A stretch of DNA of 64,000 nucleotides from Nostoc edaphicum CCNP1411 (GTDB taxonomy: Bacteria; Cyanobacteriota; Cyanobacteriia; Cyanobacteriales; Nostocaceae), in contig NZ_CP054698.1 in NCBI RefSeq assembly GCF_014023275.1, positions 5,789,001-5,853,000 on the forward strand, in the 5' to 3' direction. The notes below the pieces were generated by a model. That model worked only from the letters and a program-made list of their open reading frames with translations. It was not told the DNA's origin and made no database searches. Positions within the stretch are counted from its first letter, which is position 1, and the number at the start of each line of letters is the position of its first letter. The translations under genes were made by a program, and so were the position numbers. Below are positions 52,165 to 61,248 of this stretch, piece after piece.

Positions 52165-54249
52165 ATGACAGAGCGGGATATTCCAGACAGTTGGTCTTCA
52201 GCCAGTGGAAGAGAGCCAGATCAAAACAAAAGATTATCCCGAAAAGAACAATTCGGTGAAACTCAACCATTTGATGTCCCTGCTACTGGTTCTACCTCCA
52301 AGTCAGTGAAGCGGCGAAAAAAAAACCATAGGGAAGGATTACCTATAAATAGTCATTCAGAAGAAACTGCCCAACTCAGTAATACTTCTGGGAAATTGCC
52401 ACGATGGATGAAAAGCTGGGTATTGTGGCTAGCACTGCTAACTTTGATTCCCGGCAGTGTAGCATTCTTGGCAATGGCAATGCTCCTAAAGTTGCCAACT
52501 GCCCCGAATTGTCCCTCGATTTTTTGGCCCCTAGCTAGTGCTTCTGTGCGGCTGCACTGCGCTCAGTTGGCAGCTTCTAAGCAGACAGTTAACGACCTAT
52601 TGCAAGCGATCGCTCTGGTGAAGCAACTACCACCAACTCACCCGTTGCATGGAGAAATTGATCGTTTCATCGAAGAATGGTCGCGGGATATTTTGAAGCT
52701 AGCCGATCAAAGTTTCCAAACTGGGAATTTAGAGGAAGCGATCGCTACTGCTCAGAAAATACCCGAAGATGTGGCAGCTTATAAATTAGTCGATGAGCAA
52801 ATTGGCAAATGGCAGTCAATTTGGTCAAAGGCAGAAGAAACATACAACGGTGCGATCGCCGAAGTAAAGGAACGGCGGTGGCAATCGGCATTCATGTTGT
52901 CCGCCAAAATGCTGCGCGTAGACAATCAATACTGGGCGAGTACTAAATACGACCAATTAAATCGTCTAATTGCCACAGCACGGGAAGATGGCGATAAGTT
53001 AGGAAAAGCTGAAAGTTTAGCAAAAAGCCAAGTTGTTGATAATTTATTAGAAGCGATCAAGTTAGCGGAGTCCATTGGTCAGGAAAGTTACCTTTACCAA
53101 AAAGCTCAAGAAGCAATTCCCGCATTTGGACGCCAAATGCTGCAATTAGCACAGGCAAAACTAGACAAGCAAGATGCCGATGAAGCACTGAATATTGCTA
53201 GACAAATTCCAGAGATTACGAAACTACAGGGCGAAACAGATGACTTTATCGCCATTGCTGACGCGAAAAGGAGTGCTTGGATAGGTAACGTTTCTGGTTT
53301 AGAGGCAGCGATCGCTCAAGCACAACAAATTGATCCTTCCAGACCAGTGTATAACGAAGCACAACAACTAATTGCTCGTTGGCAACTGGAAATTGAAGAT
53401 GTTGCCCATCTGGAAAAAGCAAGAATATTGGCTAGCCAGGGAACAGTCAATAATTTAACAGCAGCGATCGCTCAAGTACAGCTCATCCCTGCTAATAATC
53501 CCAGGGGTACAGAAGCTAGACAAGAAATAGGTCGCTGGCGTGCCCAAGTGGAGACAATTGAAGACCAACCTTATTTAGAACGCGCCGAACAGATAGCTAT
53601 ATTCGACGATATCAATTCCTTGCAAGCTGCGATCGCTCAAGCTAGCGAAATTCGTAGAGGTCGTGCATTATATCCAGAAGCACGGAAAAAAATTCGTACT
53701 TGGGTAGGAAAAATTCAGCGAATTCAAGACCAGCCCTACTTAGATCAAGCACAAGAACTGGCTCAGAGTGGAAATCTCACCGCCGCTATTAGCGCAGCCC
53801 AACAAATTGCTTCGTCGGGAAGGGCACTTGCTGGAGAAGCACAAGCTGCGATAAATGACTGGGAAGGGCAAATCCGCACTAGAGAAAACTGGAGAAAAGC
53901 TCAAGAAGTAGGCGCGACTGGGACGCCAGAAGCTTTGGCTGAAGCAATACGACTGGCAGATCGGGTTTCAAACAATAGCATCTTACATATGGATGCGAAT
54001 CTGGCTATTGACCAATGGAGTCAGCAATTGTTAGAAATAGCACGCTCTCAAGGTCAGTCTGATATTGCTAGAGGGATTGGCATTGCAAAATCGGTTCCAC
54101 GAGGTAGTGCTGCTTACAGTGCAGCACAAGAGCAAATTAGGATTTGGCAGGAATTTCTCAACCCTCAACCAGAACCTCAGCCTCAACCGGAAGTTCAGTC
54201 TCAGCCTGAATCTTTACCATTTCCTCAATCAACTACTGATGGGCAATAA
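52165..54249 (+). CDS. membrane-anchored protein with many helical repeats
   Basis: 694 residues, not recognised by name. A polar N-terminus (about 1-85), one membrane helix (about 86-110), and a long region (about 130-665) made of repeated helical units of about 35-50 residues follow. Repeated cores are 'AI(A/K)xAQxI' and 'LAxxxDxxxLxxAI', as in 'SLQAAIAQASEI' and 'NNLTAAIAQVQLI'. The tail is Pro/Gln-rich (PQPEPQPQPEVQSQPE). The layout and repeat core resemble those of the 499-residue protein at 3878. Many HIP1 GCGATCGC sites fall in the repeats. A structural or scaffold role is possible. Confidence 0.75.
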   Translation: MTERDIPDSWSSASGREPDQNKRLSRKEQFGETQPFDVPATGSTSKSVKRRKKNHREGLPINSHSEETAQLSNTSGKLPRWMKSWVLWLALLTLIPGSVAFLAMAMLLKLPTAPNCPSIFWPLASASVRLHCAQLAASKQTVNDLLQAIALVKQLPPTHPLHGEIDRFIEEWSRDILKLADQSFQTGNLEEAIATAQKIPEDVAAYKLVDEQIGKWQSIWSKAEETYNGAIAEVKERRWQSAFMLSAKMLRVDNQYWASTKYDQLNRLIATAREDGDKLGKAESLAKSQVVDNLLEAIKLAESIGQESYLYQKAQEAIPAFGRQMLQLAQAKLDKQDADEALNIARQIPEITKLQGETDDFIAIADAKRSAWIGNVSGLEAAIAQAQQIDPSRPVYNEAQQLIARWQLEIEDVAHLEKARILASQGTVNNLTAAIAQVQLIPANNPRGTEARQEIGRWRAQVETIEDQPYLERAEQIAIFDDINSLQAAIAQASEIRRGRALYPEARKKIRTWVGKIQRIQDQPYLDQAQELAQSGNLTAAISAAQQIASSGRALAGEAQAAINDWEGQIRTRENWRKAQEVGATGTPEALAEAIRLADRVSNNSILHMDANLAIDQWSQQLLEIARSQGQSDIARGIGIAKSVPRGSAAYSAAQEQIRIWQEFLNPQPEPQPQPEVQSQPESLPFPQSTTDGQ

Positions 54250-54404
54250 TATCTTGAATTAACGATTCAGTTAAAATTTTTTGATTCAGTATTTTCCAAG
54301 GTCATATCAGGGATGCCGGGGTGTAAGGAAAAGTTTTCTTCAATGTGTCTCAAATTATACCAAGTATGTATGAAGATGCATATAATAGACCCCCATTGTT
54401 AAGC

Positions 54405-54614
54405 TACGGTGTACACACAAGTCCTAAAAACCTAGCTTGATAAGCATTTCCTCGTTCCCAGGCTCCGTCTGGGAATGTATTCATTGAGTCAGAGACTCAA
54501 TATCTGACTGGAGGCAGAGCCTCTAAATCAGGTATTCCCATGCTCTGCATGGGAACGAGATCAACGAGAAAACAATGAAAAATCAAGCTTTTTTCGACTT
54601 GTGTGTACACCGTA
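54405..54614. mobile_element. nested miniature inverted-repeat elements
   Basis: The outer arms 54405-54441 and 54582-54614 are imperfect inverted repeats sharing TACGGTGTACACACAAGT and AGCTTGAT. Between them lies a second element (about 54449-54562) that begins TTCCTCGTTCCCAGG and ends CATGGGAACGAG, with three internal hairpins (TTCCCAG/CTGGGAA; ATTGAGTC/GACTCAAT; TTCCCATGC/GCATGGGAA). No coding capacity. The rest of the gap from 54250 to 54725 has no gene that I can support. Confidence 0.75.
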
Positions 54615-54725
54615 ACCCCAATGCATCGGGGAGGGTTAGGGTGGGGTAAATATATGCAACTTTACAAAGAAACGGTATTACAATACTTTTCACATAGGGG
54701 GCACAGATATATGCCCCTAAAAAAA

Positions 54726-55604
54726 TTATTCTCCGATTCCTTCTCCCCATTCTTTAATTACAGAAAATAGTGATGAGTAATCATCATCAGCAAATGACAT
54801 TTTCACGGCTGTTTGCAAGATTTCCCGCACACCTTTAATACTGCTAAGATCCAAACTTCGAGATTTAGCTTCCGAGATAAACAATTCTGTATCTTTGAGC
54901 AAGTGTTTTGTGGGGAAATTAGGATCAGCATAATTGCCATCCAACATCCGTTGTAGCTTTTTGTCAAAGGTAGGTGCGTAGAGTGGACTGTCGCGCAATA
55001 TTTGCATAAATACATCCACATCGACACCCTGACGCTGGATAAAAGCTAGACTCAGAGCAAAGCTAGTTGTTAGCGAAGCTATTAGTTGATTTAGTGCCAA
55101 TTTGAGCACCGCCGCAGATCCCACTGGCCCTATAAGTAAAGGTTCTGTCCCAAAATTTTGGAGTAACTTTAAATGGCGTTGATATTGTTCTGGCTCGGCA
55201 CCTACCATAACACTCAACTTGCCAGCTTTTGCTTCTGGGATACTCCCTAATACAGGTGCTTCTAAATACTCACCACCACCCCCAACAACTGCATCTCTAA
55301 TTTCCTGGCTTTCTGTGGGAGTAATTGTTCCCATTTGGATGATCGTGCGTCCTTCCAAAGTTTGCCAAGAAGTATCTGAAAGCAACACATTATAAATAGC
55401 CGGGGCATTAGTTAGCATGAGGATTATGCACTCAGCAGCACGAATGGCGTGGCGGGGATGTGTGACAATTTCAGCCCCAGCGGCTTGTAGTGGTGCTAAT
55501 TTTTCTGGGGTACGATTGTAGGCAACTAGCTGTATATCTGCGGCTAATAACCTTTGAGCCATTGGTAGTCCCATCAGTCCAATTCCCAGAAATGCCACCT
55601 TCAT
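54726..55604 (-). CDS. NAD(P)-dependent beta-hydroxyacid dehydrogenase family protein
   Basis: 292 residues, family of 3-hydroxyisobutyrate dehydrogenase and tartronate semialdehyde reductase. NAD(P) site 'FLGIGLMGLPMAQRLL' at the N-terminus, substrate loop 'YLEAPVLGSIPEAKAGKLSVMVG' (core APVLGSIPEAKAG), and catalytic Lys in 'VLKLALNQL' near residue 169 are visible. It reduces or oxidises a small hydroxyacid or semialdehyde, possibly in detoxification. Substrate is unknown. Confidence 0.87.
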   Translation of the reverse strand: MKVAFLGIGLMGLPMAQRLLAADIQLVAYNRTPEKLAPLQAAGAEIVTHPRHAIRAAECIILMLTNAPAIYNVLLSDTSWQTLEGRTIIQMGTITPTESQEIRDAVVGGGGEYLEAPVLGSIPEAKAGKLSVMVGAEPEQYQRHLKLLQNFGTEPLLIGPVGSAAVLKLALNQLIASLTTSFALSLAFIQRQGVDVDVFMQILRDSPLYAPTFDKKLQRMLDGNYADPNFPTKHLLKDTELFISEAKSRSLDLSSIKGVREILQTAVKMSFADDDYSSLFSVIKEWGEGIGE

Positions 55605-55801
55605 TTTTCACGTTCCTTTAATACAGCGTCACCGATAGCGTTCGTGTAGCGTCTCGTAGAGAAGCGTTAGCGAGTCATTAAGCGTCATAGCCCATCGTGG
55701 ACATTGCGTTTACATTATTTATTCAAATTTGTTGGGGAGTAGTTATTTGAGACTTAAGATACAATCCCAAATCCCAGTTTCCTACTCCCTAACTCTGGCA
55801 A

Positions 55802-55897
55802 TCAACCACCAGCGGCAAAAGTTACCATAATTATCACTGAAAGTAAAATCCCAGGGGTAAGTAGTGTTGCTAGCATTAGCAGGTCATGAGTGGACAT
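55802..55897 (-). CDS. candidate 31-residue membrane peptide
   Basis: The frame on the minus strand encodes MSTHDLLMLATLLTPGILLS then VIIMVTFAAGG. It is almost entirely one transmembrane helix with a short N-terminal polar cap, the usual form of cyanobacterial photosynthetic and respiratory small subunits. It does not match any I can recall (PsbM, PsbX, PetN, PetL, PsaM, Psb30). No strong ribosome site is seen. The surrounding gap (55605-56006) otherwise holds dispersed palindromic repeats near 55640-55680. Confidence 0.45.
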   Translation of the reverse strand: MSTHDLLMLATLLTPGILLSVIIMVTFAAGG

Positions 55898-56006
55898 AAT
55901 TATTACTTTGGTAGTGTGTTTAACTTTACAGTAATCACTGTTATGCTAGTCTAAATAAGACTGATACTGCATTCTTAAATAGAGTTTTAACTTTTCAAAT
56001 TTACGT

Positions 56007-57242
56007 TTACCCTGGCAGAGTCAATCCTTTTAGTGGCTGAGAAGTTTCTGTATTGTTCAGACCTTTGCTCTGAATTAGCACTCCAAAGCCGCCTAGTCCC
56101 GTGGGATCTATAAGTTGGTGTAGCGCGTCCCGGCGCTGTAATAACTGCGAGAGGAGTTGCTTTTGATAAGAAAGGGCAGCAATGCGATCGCCTAACCCCA
56201 ACGCCATCAAAAATAATCCCTGCTGGATAAAACCAATATTCTTTAAATTGTACTTCTCGCCCCAGCGTTCCAAAGCCGTAAAGTTAACATGGGCAGTGAT
56301 ATCTTGTCGCCCAATATTAATATAAGGGTTGTCATGGAAACGATGATGGTAATAACACTGTAGCGTTCCTTGCGATCGCCTGGGATTATAGTAACGATTG
56401 GCGGGGTAACCATAATCAATTGTTAACACATAGCCACGCTGCAAGCGGTCTGCTACTATACTCAACCAGTCTAAAGCAGCTAAATTAATTTCACTACGGT
56501 AGCCATCTGGATATGTACTTTGGGACAAGTCCATTTCCACTAAGTCTAAATACTCAGCCAATTGGGGCGTTGAAGGTTCTCCTGTTAGTTCTATAAATGC
56601 AAAATTTGACCTCTCCCCCAACCCCTCCCCTATGAGGGGAGGGGAGAAAGACTCACTTGAAGGGGTTTGGAGGGTTAGGTTTGAGGTTGTCACATAAATT
56701 TCTCGGAGTTCTCCCGTTTCTAGGACGAATTGATGGACGGGGAACGCATCTACTAACTCATTAGAAAAAAAGCAGCCTGCGATCGCATTTGGTGGTATTT
56801 CCTCTAAATTGCACCAACGTACAGGAAAATCTTGCAAGCGTTGCTGCTGTTCTTCTCTTAAAGCTGGGGACTTTTCAACAATGATGTACTCCAGCGTGGT
56901 AAAAAAATCTGGGTAGCGTAGCTGATGATATTTGAGGATATGCAATGCCAGCAATCCTTGACCTGCTCCCATTTCTACTAGAGTAAAGGGTACAGGTTTT
57001 CCTAAAATTTCCCACATTTGGAAAAATTGTTCTGCTAGTAACTCGCCAAAGTCAGGGCAGAGGTTGGGAGAAGTGAAAAAATCACCACCCTCAAAGCCAA
57101 TTTTGACTGCATCGCTGGAATAGTAGCCATGTTCAGGGTGGTATAATACCATATCCATGAATTCGGCGAAAGTAATTCGTTGTTGGGGACTAGTGGTAAT
57201 GTGATTTGCGATCGCTGCACACAATGCTGAATTTGAATCCAT
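56007..57242 (-). CDS. MidA/NDUFAF7-family SAM-dependent methyltransferase (DUF185)
   Basis: 411 residues. The family methylates an arginine of complex I subunit in mitochondria; in bacteria the role is not settled. Segments are 'ITFAEFMDMVLYHPEHGYY' (core MVLYHPEHGYY), 'GGDFFTSPNLCPDFGELLAEQ', 'LVEMGAGQGLLALHILK', 'FFSNELVDAFPVHQF' and 'LTIDYGYPANRYY'. Residues about 182-212 (with SFSPPLIGEGLGERS) are encoded by a CCAACCCCTCCCC/GGGGAGGGG palindrome of the family seen at 22664 and 27640, and have no place in the normal fold. Confidence 0.88.
   Translation of the reverse strand: MDSNSALCAAIANHITTSPQQRITFAEFMDMVLYHPEHGYYSSDAVKIGFEGGDFFTSPNLCPDFGELLAEQFFQMWEILGKPVPFTLVEMGAGQGLLALHILKYHQLRYPDFFTTLEYIIVEKSPALREEQQQRLQDFPVRWCNLEEIPPNAIAGCFFSNELVDAFPVHQFVLETGELREIYVTTSNLTLQTPSSESFSPPLIGEGLGERSNFAFIELTGEPSTPQLAEYLDLVEMDLSQSTYPDGYRSEINLAALDWLSIVADRLQRGYVLTIDYGYPANRYYNPRRSQGTLQCYYHHRFHDNPYINIGRQDITAHVNFTALERWGEKYNLKNIGFIQQGLFLMALGLGDRIAALSYQKQLLSQLLQRRDALHQLIDPTGLGGFGVLIQSKGLNNTETSQPLKGLTLPG
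56605..56695. repeat. palindromic repeat inside the MidA-type gene
   Basis: CCTCTCCCCCAACCCCTCCCC and AGGGGAGGGGAG arms around TATG, followed by AAGGGGTTTGGAGGGTTAGG, match the internal sequence of the elements at 22644-22769 and 27617-27762. The reading frame is preserved. Confidence 0.85.
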
Positions 57243-57289
57243 AAAATTTAATATTGGGGAAAAAGAAATTGAAGAAGAATTCAGAAGTC

Positions 57290-57410
57290 AGAATAAAGAC
57301 GCTCGCGGACTCGCTAATGCTGCGCTATCGAAGACTTGCTAACGCTACGCTATCCGCCAGTCATACAGAATTCATTCTGAATTCTGACTCCTGACTCCTG
57401 AATTCTGTTC
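57290..57410. repeat. dispersed repeats upstream of the MidA-type gene
   Basis: A palindrome-like GCTCGCGGACTCGCTAATGC..GCTAACGCTACGCTATCCGCC stretch (57301-57358) and TCAGAATT/CTGACTC-type units (about 57362-57405). I see no gene. Confidence 0.6.
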
Positions 57411-57474
57411 GATAAATGAATTATGGATGATGCAAAACAAAATTCATAATTTCCCTGTTCAGCATCTATGTTCC

Positions 57475-58458
57475 TTAACCCGGACGAGAAGGATCAACTT
57501 TATTTAGAACAATTTTTACAGCATCTATGATTACATCAGGTTGATCTACCCATACAAAATGACCGCTCTTACTTGCTTTAAGTTGAGTACAGTTCGTTGA
57601 TAACTTTAGTAACTCTATATGCATTTGCTTCCGCAATTGGTTAGCACTTCGCAGAGGAATAAAAACAGTCCAAAGAGAAGGTTTTAAAAAAGAATTTGCT
57701 TTGATATTAACTATAGGCAGATCACCAAACTGGTTAGCTATTCTCACCTCACGTCCACTAACGCTGAGATTTAACATCTCTCGACTCATTGTAATCCAGT
57801 GTTTAGGACGGCAAAAGGAACGTTTTATTGAATTAAGTAAGTGCTGAGGAAATTTACCTAATTCCGGCTTCAGCACTTCAAATATTTTGCATATCCTCAT
57901 TAATCGAATAATGCCAAGTATTGAGCCGAGAATAGACATTACAAAGCCAGATATAAAAAAGAGTTTCAAAGCTTGTAACTGAAAAGACATTTTGAGCATT
58001 TCAGTCTCATGTAGTCCGTCTGTGAGTACCATGCCAATAACCTTCTCAGGAAATCGATGGGCATACAGCCGGACATTGTAGCTACCAAAAGAATCTCCGA
58101 TCAAAATGTAGGGTGGTTCAATTCCTGCTTGAGTAAGCAGCGTATCTAATTCTGTCACAATTTGATTGCTGGTTCGGGGATGTGGGCTGTGATTGCTCCA
58201 TCCATAACCCGCTCGGTCATAGATACATACTCGCGCTAACTTGGCCAATTCTTCAACTAGGAGATAGCCCTCAATTCCCCCTAAACTGTGGTCTAGGACA
58301 ATTGTTGGATTAGTGTTTCCTGCGATGTAGAGATGTAAACTATATCCACCCACATCAAACATTTGACCAGGGGGCAGCTTTCGATCTTCAAACCAGCACG
58401 CGATCGCTTGATAAAGTGTTGTAGCAACTAGCAGAAAAACTCTGATTAGGATCAACAT
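57475..58458 (-). CDS. alpha/beta hydrolase with N-terminal membrane helix
   Basis: 327 residues. A hydrophobic N-terminus (about 3-20) suggests a membrane anchor or signal. The nucleophile elbow 'ILIGDSFGSYNVRLYA' (GDSFG), 'TIVLDHSLGG' oxyanion region, 'CIYDRAGYGWSN' and C-terminal His in 'ASKSGHFVWVDQP' complete a Ser-Asp-His set. It would hydrolyse a small ester or similar compound. The middle cap region (about 165-240) is variable. Substrate unknown. Confidence 0.85.
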   Translation of the reverse strand: MLILIRVFLLVATTLYQAIACWFEDRKLPPGQMFDVGGYSLHLYIAGNTNPTIVLDHSLGGIEGYLLVEELAKLARVCIYDRAGYGWSNHSPHPRTSNQIVTELDTLLTQAGIEPPYILIGDSFGSYNVRLYAHRFPEKVIGMVLTDGLHETEMLKMSFQLQALKLFFISGFVMSILGSILGIIRLMRICKIFEVLKPELGKFPQHLLNSIKRSFCRPKHWITMSREMLNLSVSGREVRIANQFGDLPIVNIKANSFLKPSLWTVFIPLRSANQLRKQMHIELLKLSTNCTQLKASKSGHFVWVDQPDVIIDAVKIVLNKVDPSRPG

Positions 58459-58902
58459 AGTTAAGTCTTCTTGCTAGTTAACGGCCGCGCCGCATTGTGG
58501 AACGATAGCATATTATGTCAAATTTGATCCAGTGCGGTCGAAATAACTAATATCAGTATCAGAAAATTAGGTATTGATTTTTTAGAGGCGATCGCAAAAC
58601 CCATTTTTGCAACTCATTCCTTGGTTAATCGAGCATCAGCGTTCTATGGGGTTGGTTAAAGCGTTAGTCAACGACACCGACGCAACGCCTCTAGGTCGCT
58701 TGACATCTGGGCATCAGCCTTAAATTGACACCAATCTCCGAAAAGTCTCTCCCTGAACTTTTGGGCTGCAATCAATTTGCGCTATGAACTGATGTTAAAC
58801 AGATAAGAATTGATGCATGATTGGTGATTAGATGAGTTTGGGCTACCAATTTAGGAGCAAAATAACACATCTAAAACACCACCACTTTGTTAACTGTTTG
58901 CA
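58459..58902. other. 444-bp intergenic region between divergent genes
   Basis: I see no gene and no clear repeat. One HIP1-like GCGATCGC lies near 58589. It must hold the promoters for the alpha/beta hydrolase gene and the PhoD-like gene. Confidence 0.5.
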
Positions 58903-61194
58903 ATGAAGTATCAAGTTGGGGACAAGTTTTTACAAGAACTGCCACTGATTTTAGCGGGGCCAATCCTCCAACATACTGAACCAGAGTCAGTAACGGTATG
59001 GGTAGCACTGAAACAGTCTTGTCAGGTAGAACTTAAAGTTTATGACACAACAGATGATGGTAAAGCACTAGAAAATTGCTTATTGGATGGGGAACGCTCT
59101 ACCTTTTCTCTGGGTAAGCATCTTCATGTAGTTGCGATAACGGCTCGGTCTACGGTTGGACATCGCCTAACTGGAGGTCACATCTATGCATACGATCTCC
59201 AGTTTACTGTTGCTGACCAAACCGCGCAAACTCTGCAACAAGCATTATGCTCAAACTCCTCTCCTACAGTCAGCATTAGCTACTTCGATCATCAAAAACC
59301 AACCTTTGTTTTGCCGCCTAACTGTCTGCAAGATTTACAAATTGTCCATGCTTCCTGCCGTAAACCTCATGGTCATGGGTTTGATGCACTGCCAATTCTT
59401 GACACTTTAATTGAGGCTGCGGCTAATCAACCCCAACACCGCCCTCACCAGCTGTTTCTCACCGGAGATCAAATTTACGGCGACGATGTATCAGAACCGT
59501 CATTGTGGGTTGCCAGTACTCTTGGTGATGCACTCTTGGGTTGGGAAGAACAACTTCCTGTGAATGGAGTATACTGCACTCCCCAGCAACTACCCCCTGG
59601 AGAGCGGTCTGAAGTTGCGACAAATCAAGCAGGCTTGACCGCAGGATTACATAATAAACCTGAGAAAATTAACAGTCATCTTTTCAGTCTCGGCGAGTAT
59701 TACGCTACTTATTTACTAGCTTGGTCGCCAGTATGCTGGCCGACCACATTTCCCGAAGGACATCAAGTAATGCGCGATCGCCACGCTATCAAGGACTGGA
59801 ATCGGGCAGTATGGCATTTGCGACAATTAATTTATACGCTTTGGAAAGTGCGTCGCGCCCTTGCCAATATTCCCATGTACACCATCTTTGATGACCATGA
59901 TGTTAGTGATGACTGGAACCTAAACCAAGCTTGGTGTTTGCGAGTGCTGGGGCGTCCTTTAGGGCGAAGAATAGTTCAAAATGCATTGTTAGCCTACACG
60001 GTATTTCAAGCGTGGGGCAACACACCAGGGCAATTTGCTGAAGGTCAATCTGGTGAAAAGCTGTTGATGGCTGCACAAGCTTGGTCAGCTTCCCAAGGGA
60101 CGGATGTAAAGGCTGATGAGGCGATCGCTCGTTATGTAGGTATGCCAGCCAACGATCCGCACACAGGCTTACCTATCTTAGTCCGAGACGGTGCAGTATT
60201 TATTCTGGATCGACATCCTGAAGCACTGACTTGGCACTACATAGTCAGGAGCGATTGCCATGAAGTAATTGTGCTTGATACGCGTACTTGGCGGGGTTAT
60301 CCAGCCGATCAAAAAGCGATCGCGCCGCCGATGCTGTTGTGTCCACAAGCCTTTGAGCAACAACTACTTTTGCCTTTACAAGAAGTAGCTGAACAAACTC
60401 AGATTCAAACTACATTTGTAATTGCGCCCACTAATGTATTTGGACTACAAGTGATTGATTGGATTCACCATTGGCATTTAAAACAGGAGAAAGTTTTTTC
60501 AACCGATGTTGGAGATGCCTGGAACATTAATACTGAAGCGCTGGCAAAATTCCTAACTACCTTGTTTGAGGAACGTCAACAAGTCGTTATTCTATCCGGG
60601 GATATTCACTACAGTTCTGTTGCTCACTTGTCTTATGCACGTACCCATTCCAAATTACAGTCTGTATTAGTGCAGTTAACCGCTAGTGCATTAAAGAATG
60701 AAGAGATTTTGACACGGCTCATTCATACACGATTGAAAGATTGGCTGTTACCAGAAAAGGTGAGACATTGGATAGGGTGGCTCAATCCACCCAATATGGT
60801 AGAAGTTTCCGAGAAACAATTACACCATAATCGCCAGATGCTAGCTAACTCTGACTGGCATTGTGTGCTGGAGTGGATACCTAGAAACAGTGTTCAAACT
60901 TCTGCCTACACAGCAGATATATTTTCGTTGATAGCTCCCTGGAAACGAGCCAAAAATGCCAAATGGAAATGGTTACAACCTGTGATGTTTTGGAAATCTC
61001 GTTGGTTTCAGGAGGGGCGGGAAGTCGTTGGATTGAATAATTTAGCTTTGGTTCACTTTGAGTTACCAGATGGGGGTAATTCTTGCAAAGTTATTCAAGA
61101 TTTGTATTGGTTTTCTTCTTGGTATCCAACCCAAATTGTTTACAGCCGTTTTGAGAGCCAGTTAACACCCAATCAGTCCTTATTACGTAATTAA
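58903..61194 (+). CDS. PhoD-like phosphatase/phosphodiesterase
   Basis: 763 residues. The calcineurin-like metallophosphatase core of the PhoD family is visible: 'QIVHASCRKPHGHGFDAL', 'QLFLTGDQIYGDDV' (GDQIYGDD), 'YTIFDDHDVSDDWNLN' (DDHDVSDDW) and 'VVILSGDIHYSSVAHL' (GDIHYS). The N-terminal domain (about 10-120) is a beta sandwich as in this family. It is longer than Bacillus PhoD (about 580) and has no Tat signal, so a cytoplasmic role is likely. Substrates may include phosphodiesters or polymers. Confidence 0.88.
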   Translation: MKYQVGDKFLQELPLILAGPILQHTEPESVTVWVALKQSCQVELKVYDTTDDGKALENCLLDGERSTFSLGKHLHVVAITARSTVGHRLTGGHIYAYDLQFTVADQTAQTLQQALCSNSSPTVSISYFDHQKPTFVLPPNCLQDLQIVHASCRKPHGHGFDALPILDTLIEAAANQPQHRPHQLFLTGDQIYGDDVSEPSLWVASTLGDALLGWEEQLPVNGVYCTPQQLPPGERSEVATNQAGLTAGLHNKPEKINSHLFSLGEYYATYLLAWSPVCWPTTFPEGHQVMRDRHAIKDWNRAVWHLRQLIYTLWKVRRALANIPMYTIFDDHDVSDDWNLNQAWCLRVLGRPLGRRIVQNALLAYTVFQAWGNTPGQFAEGQSGEKLLMAAQAWSASQGTDVKADEAIARYVGMPANDPHTGLPILVRDGAVFILDRHPEALTWHYIVRSDCHEVIVLDTRTWRGYPADQKAIAPPMLLCPQAFEQQLLLPLQEVAEQTQIQTTFVIAPTNVFGLQVIDWIHHWHLKQEKVFSTDVGDAWNINTEALAKFLTTLFEERQQVVILSGDIHYSSVAHLSYARTHSKLQSVLVQLTASALKNEEILTRLIHTRLKDWLLPEKVRHWIGWLNPPNMVEVSEKQLHHNRQMLANSDWHCVLEWIPRNSVQTSAYTADIFSLIAPWKRAKNAKWKWLQPVMFWKSRWFQEGREVVGLNNLALVHFELPDGGNSCKVIQDLYWFSSWYPTQIVYSRFESQLTPNQSLLRN

Positions 61195-61230
61195 AAAAAA
61201 GCGCCCCTATCTCTGGAGGGCGCTTTTTAT
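61193..61230. terminator. bidirectional terminator between PhoD-like gene and psbA
   Basis: GCGCCC (61201-61206) and GGGCGC (61218-61223) flank an 11-nt loop. An A-run lies before and a TTTTTATTT run after the stem, so it has a U-tract in both directions, ending the PhoD-like gene and psbA. Confidence 0.9.
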
Positions 61231-61248
61231 TTAGCTAATACTGAAGTA

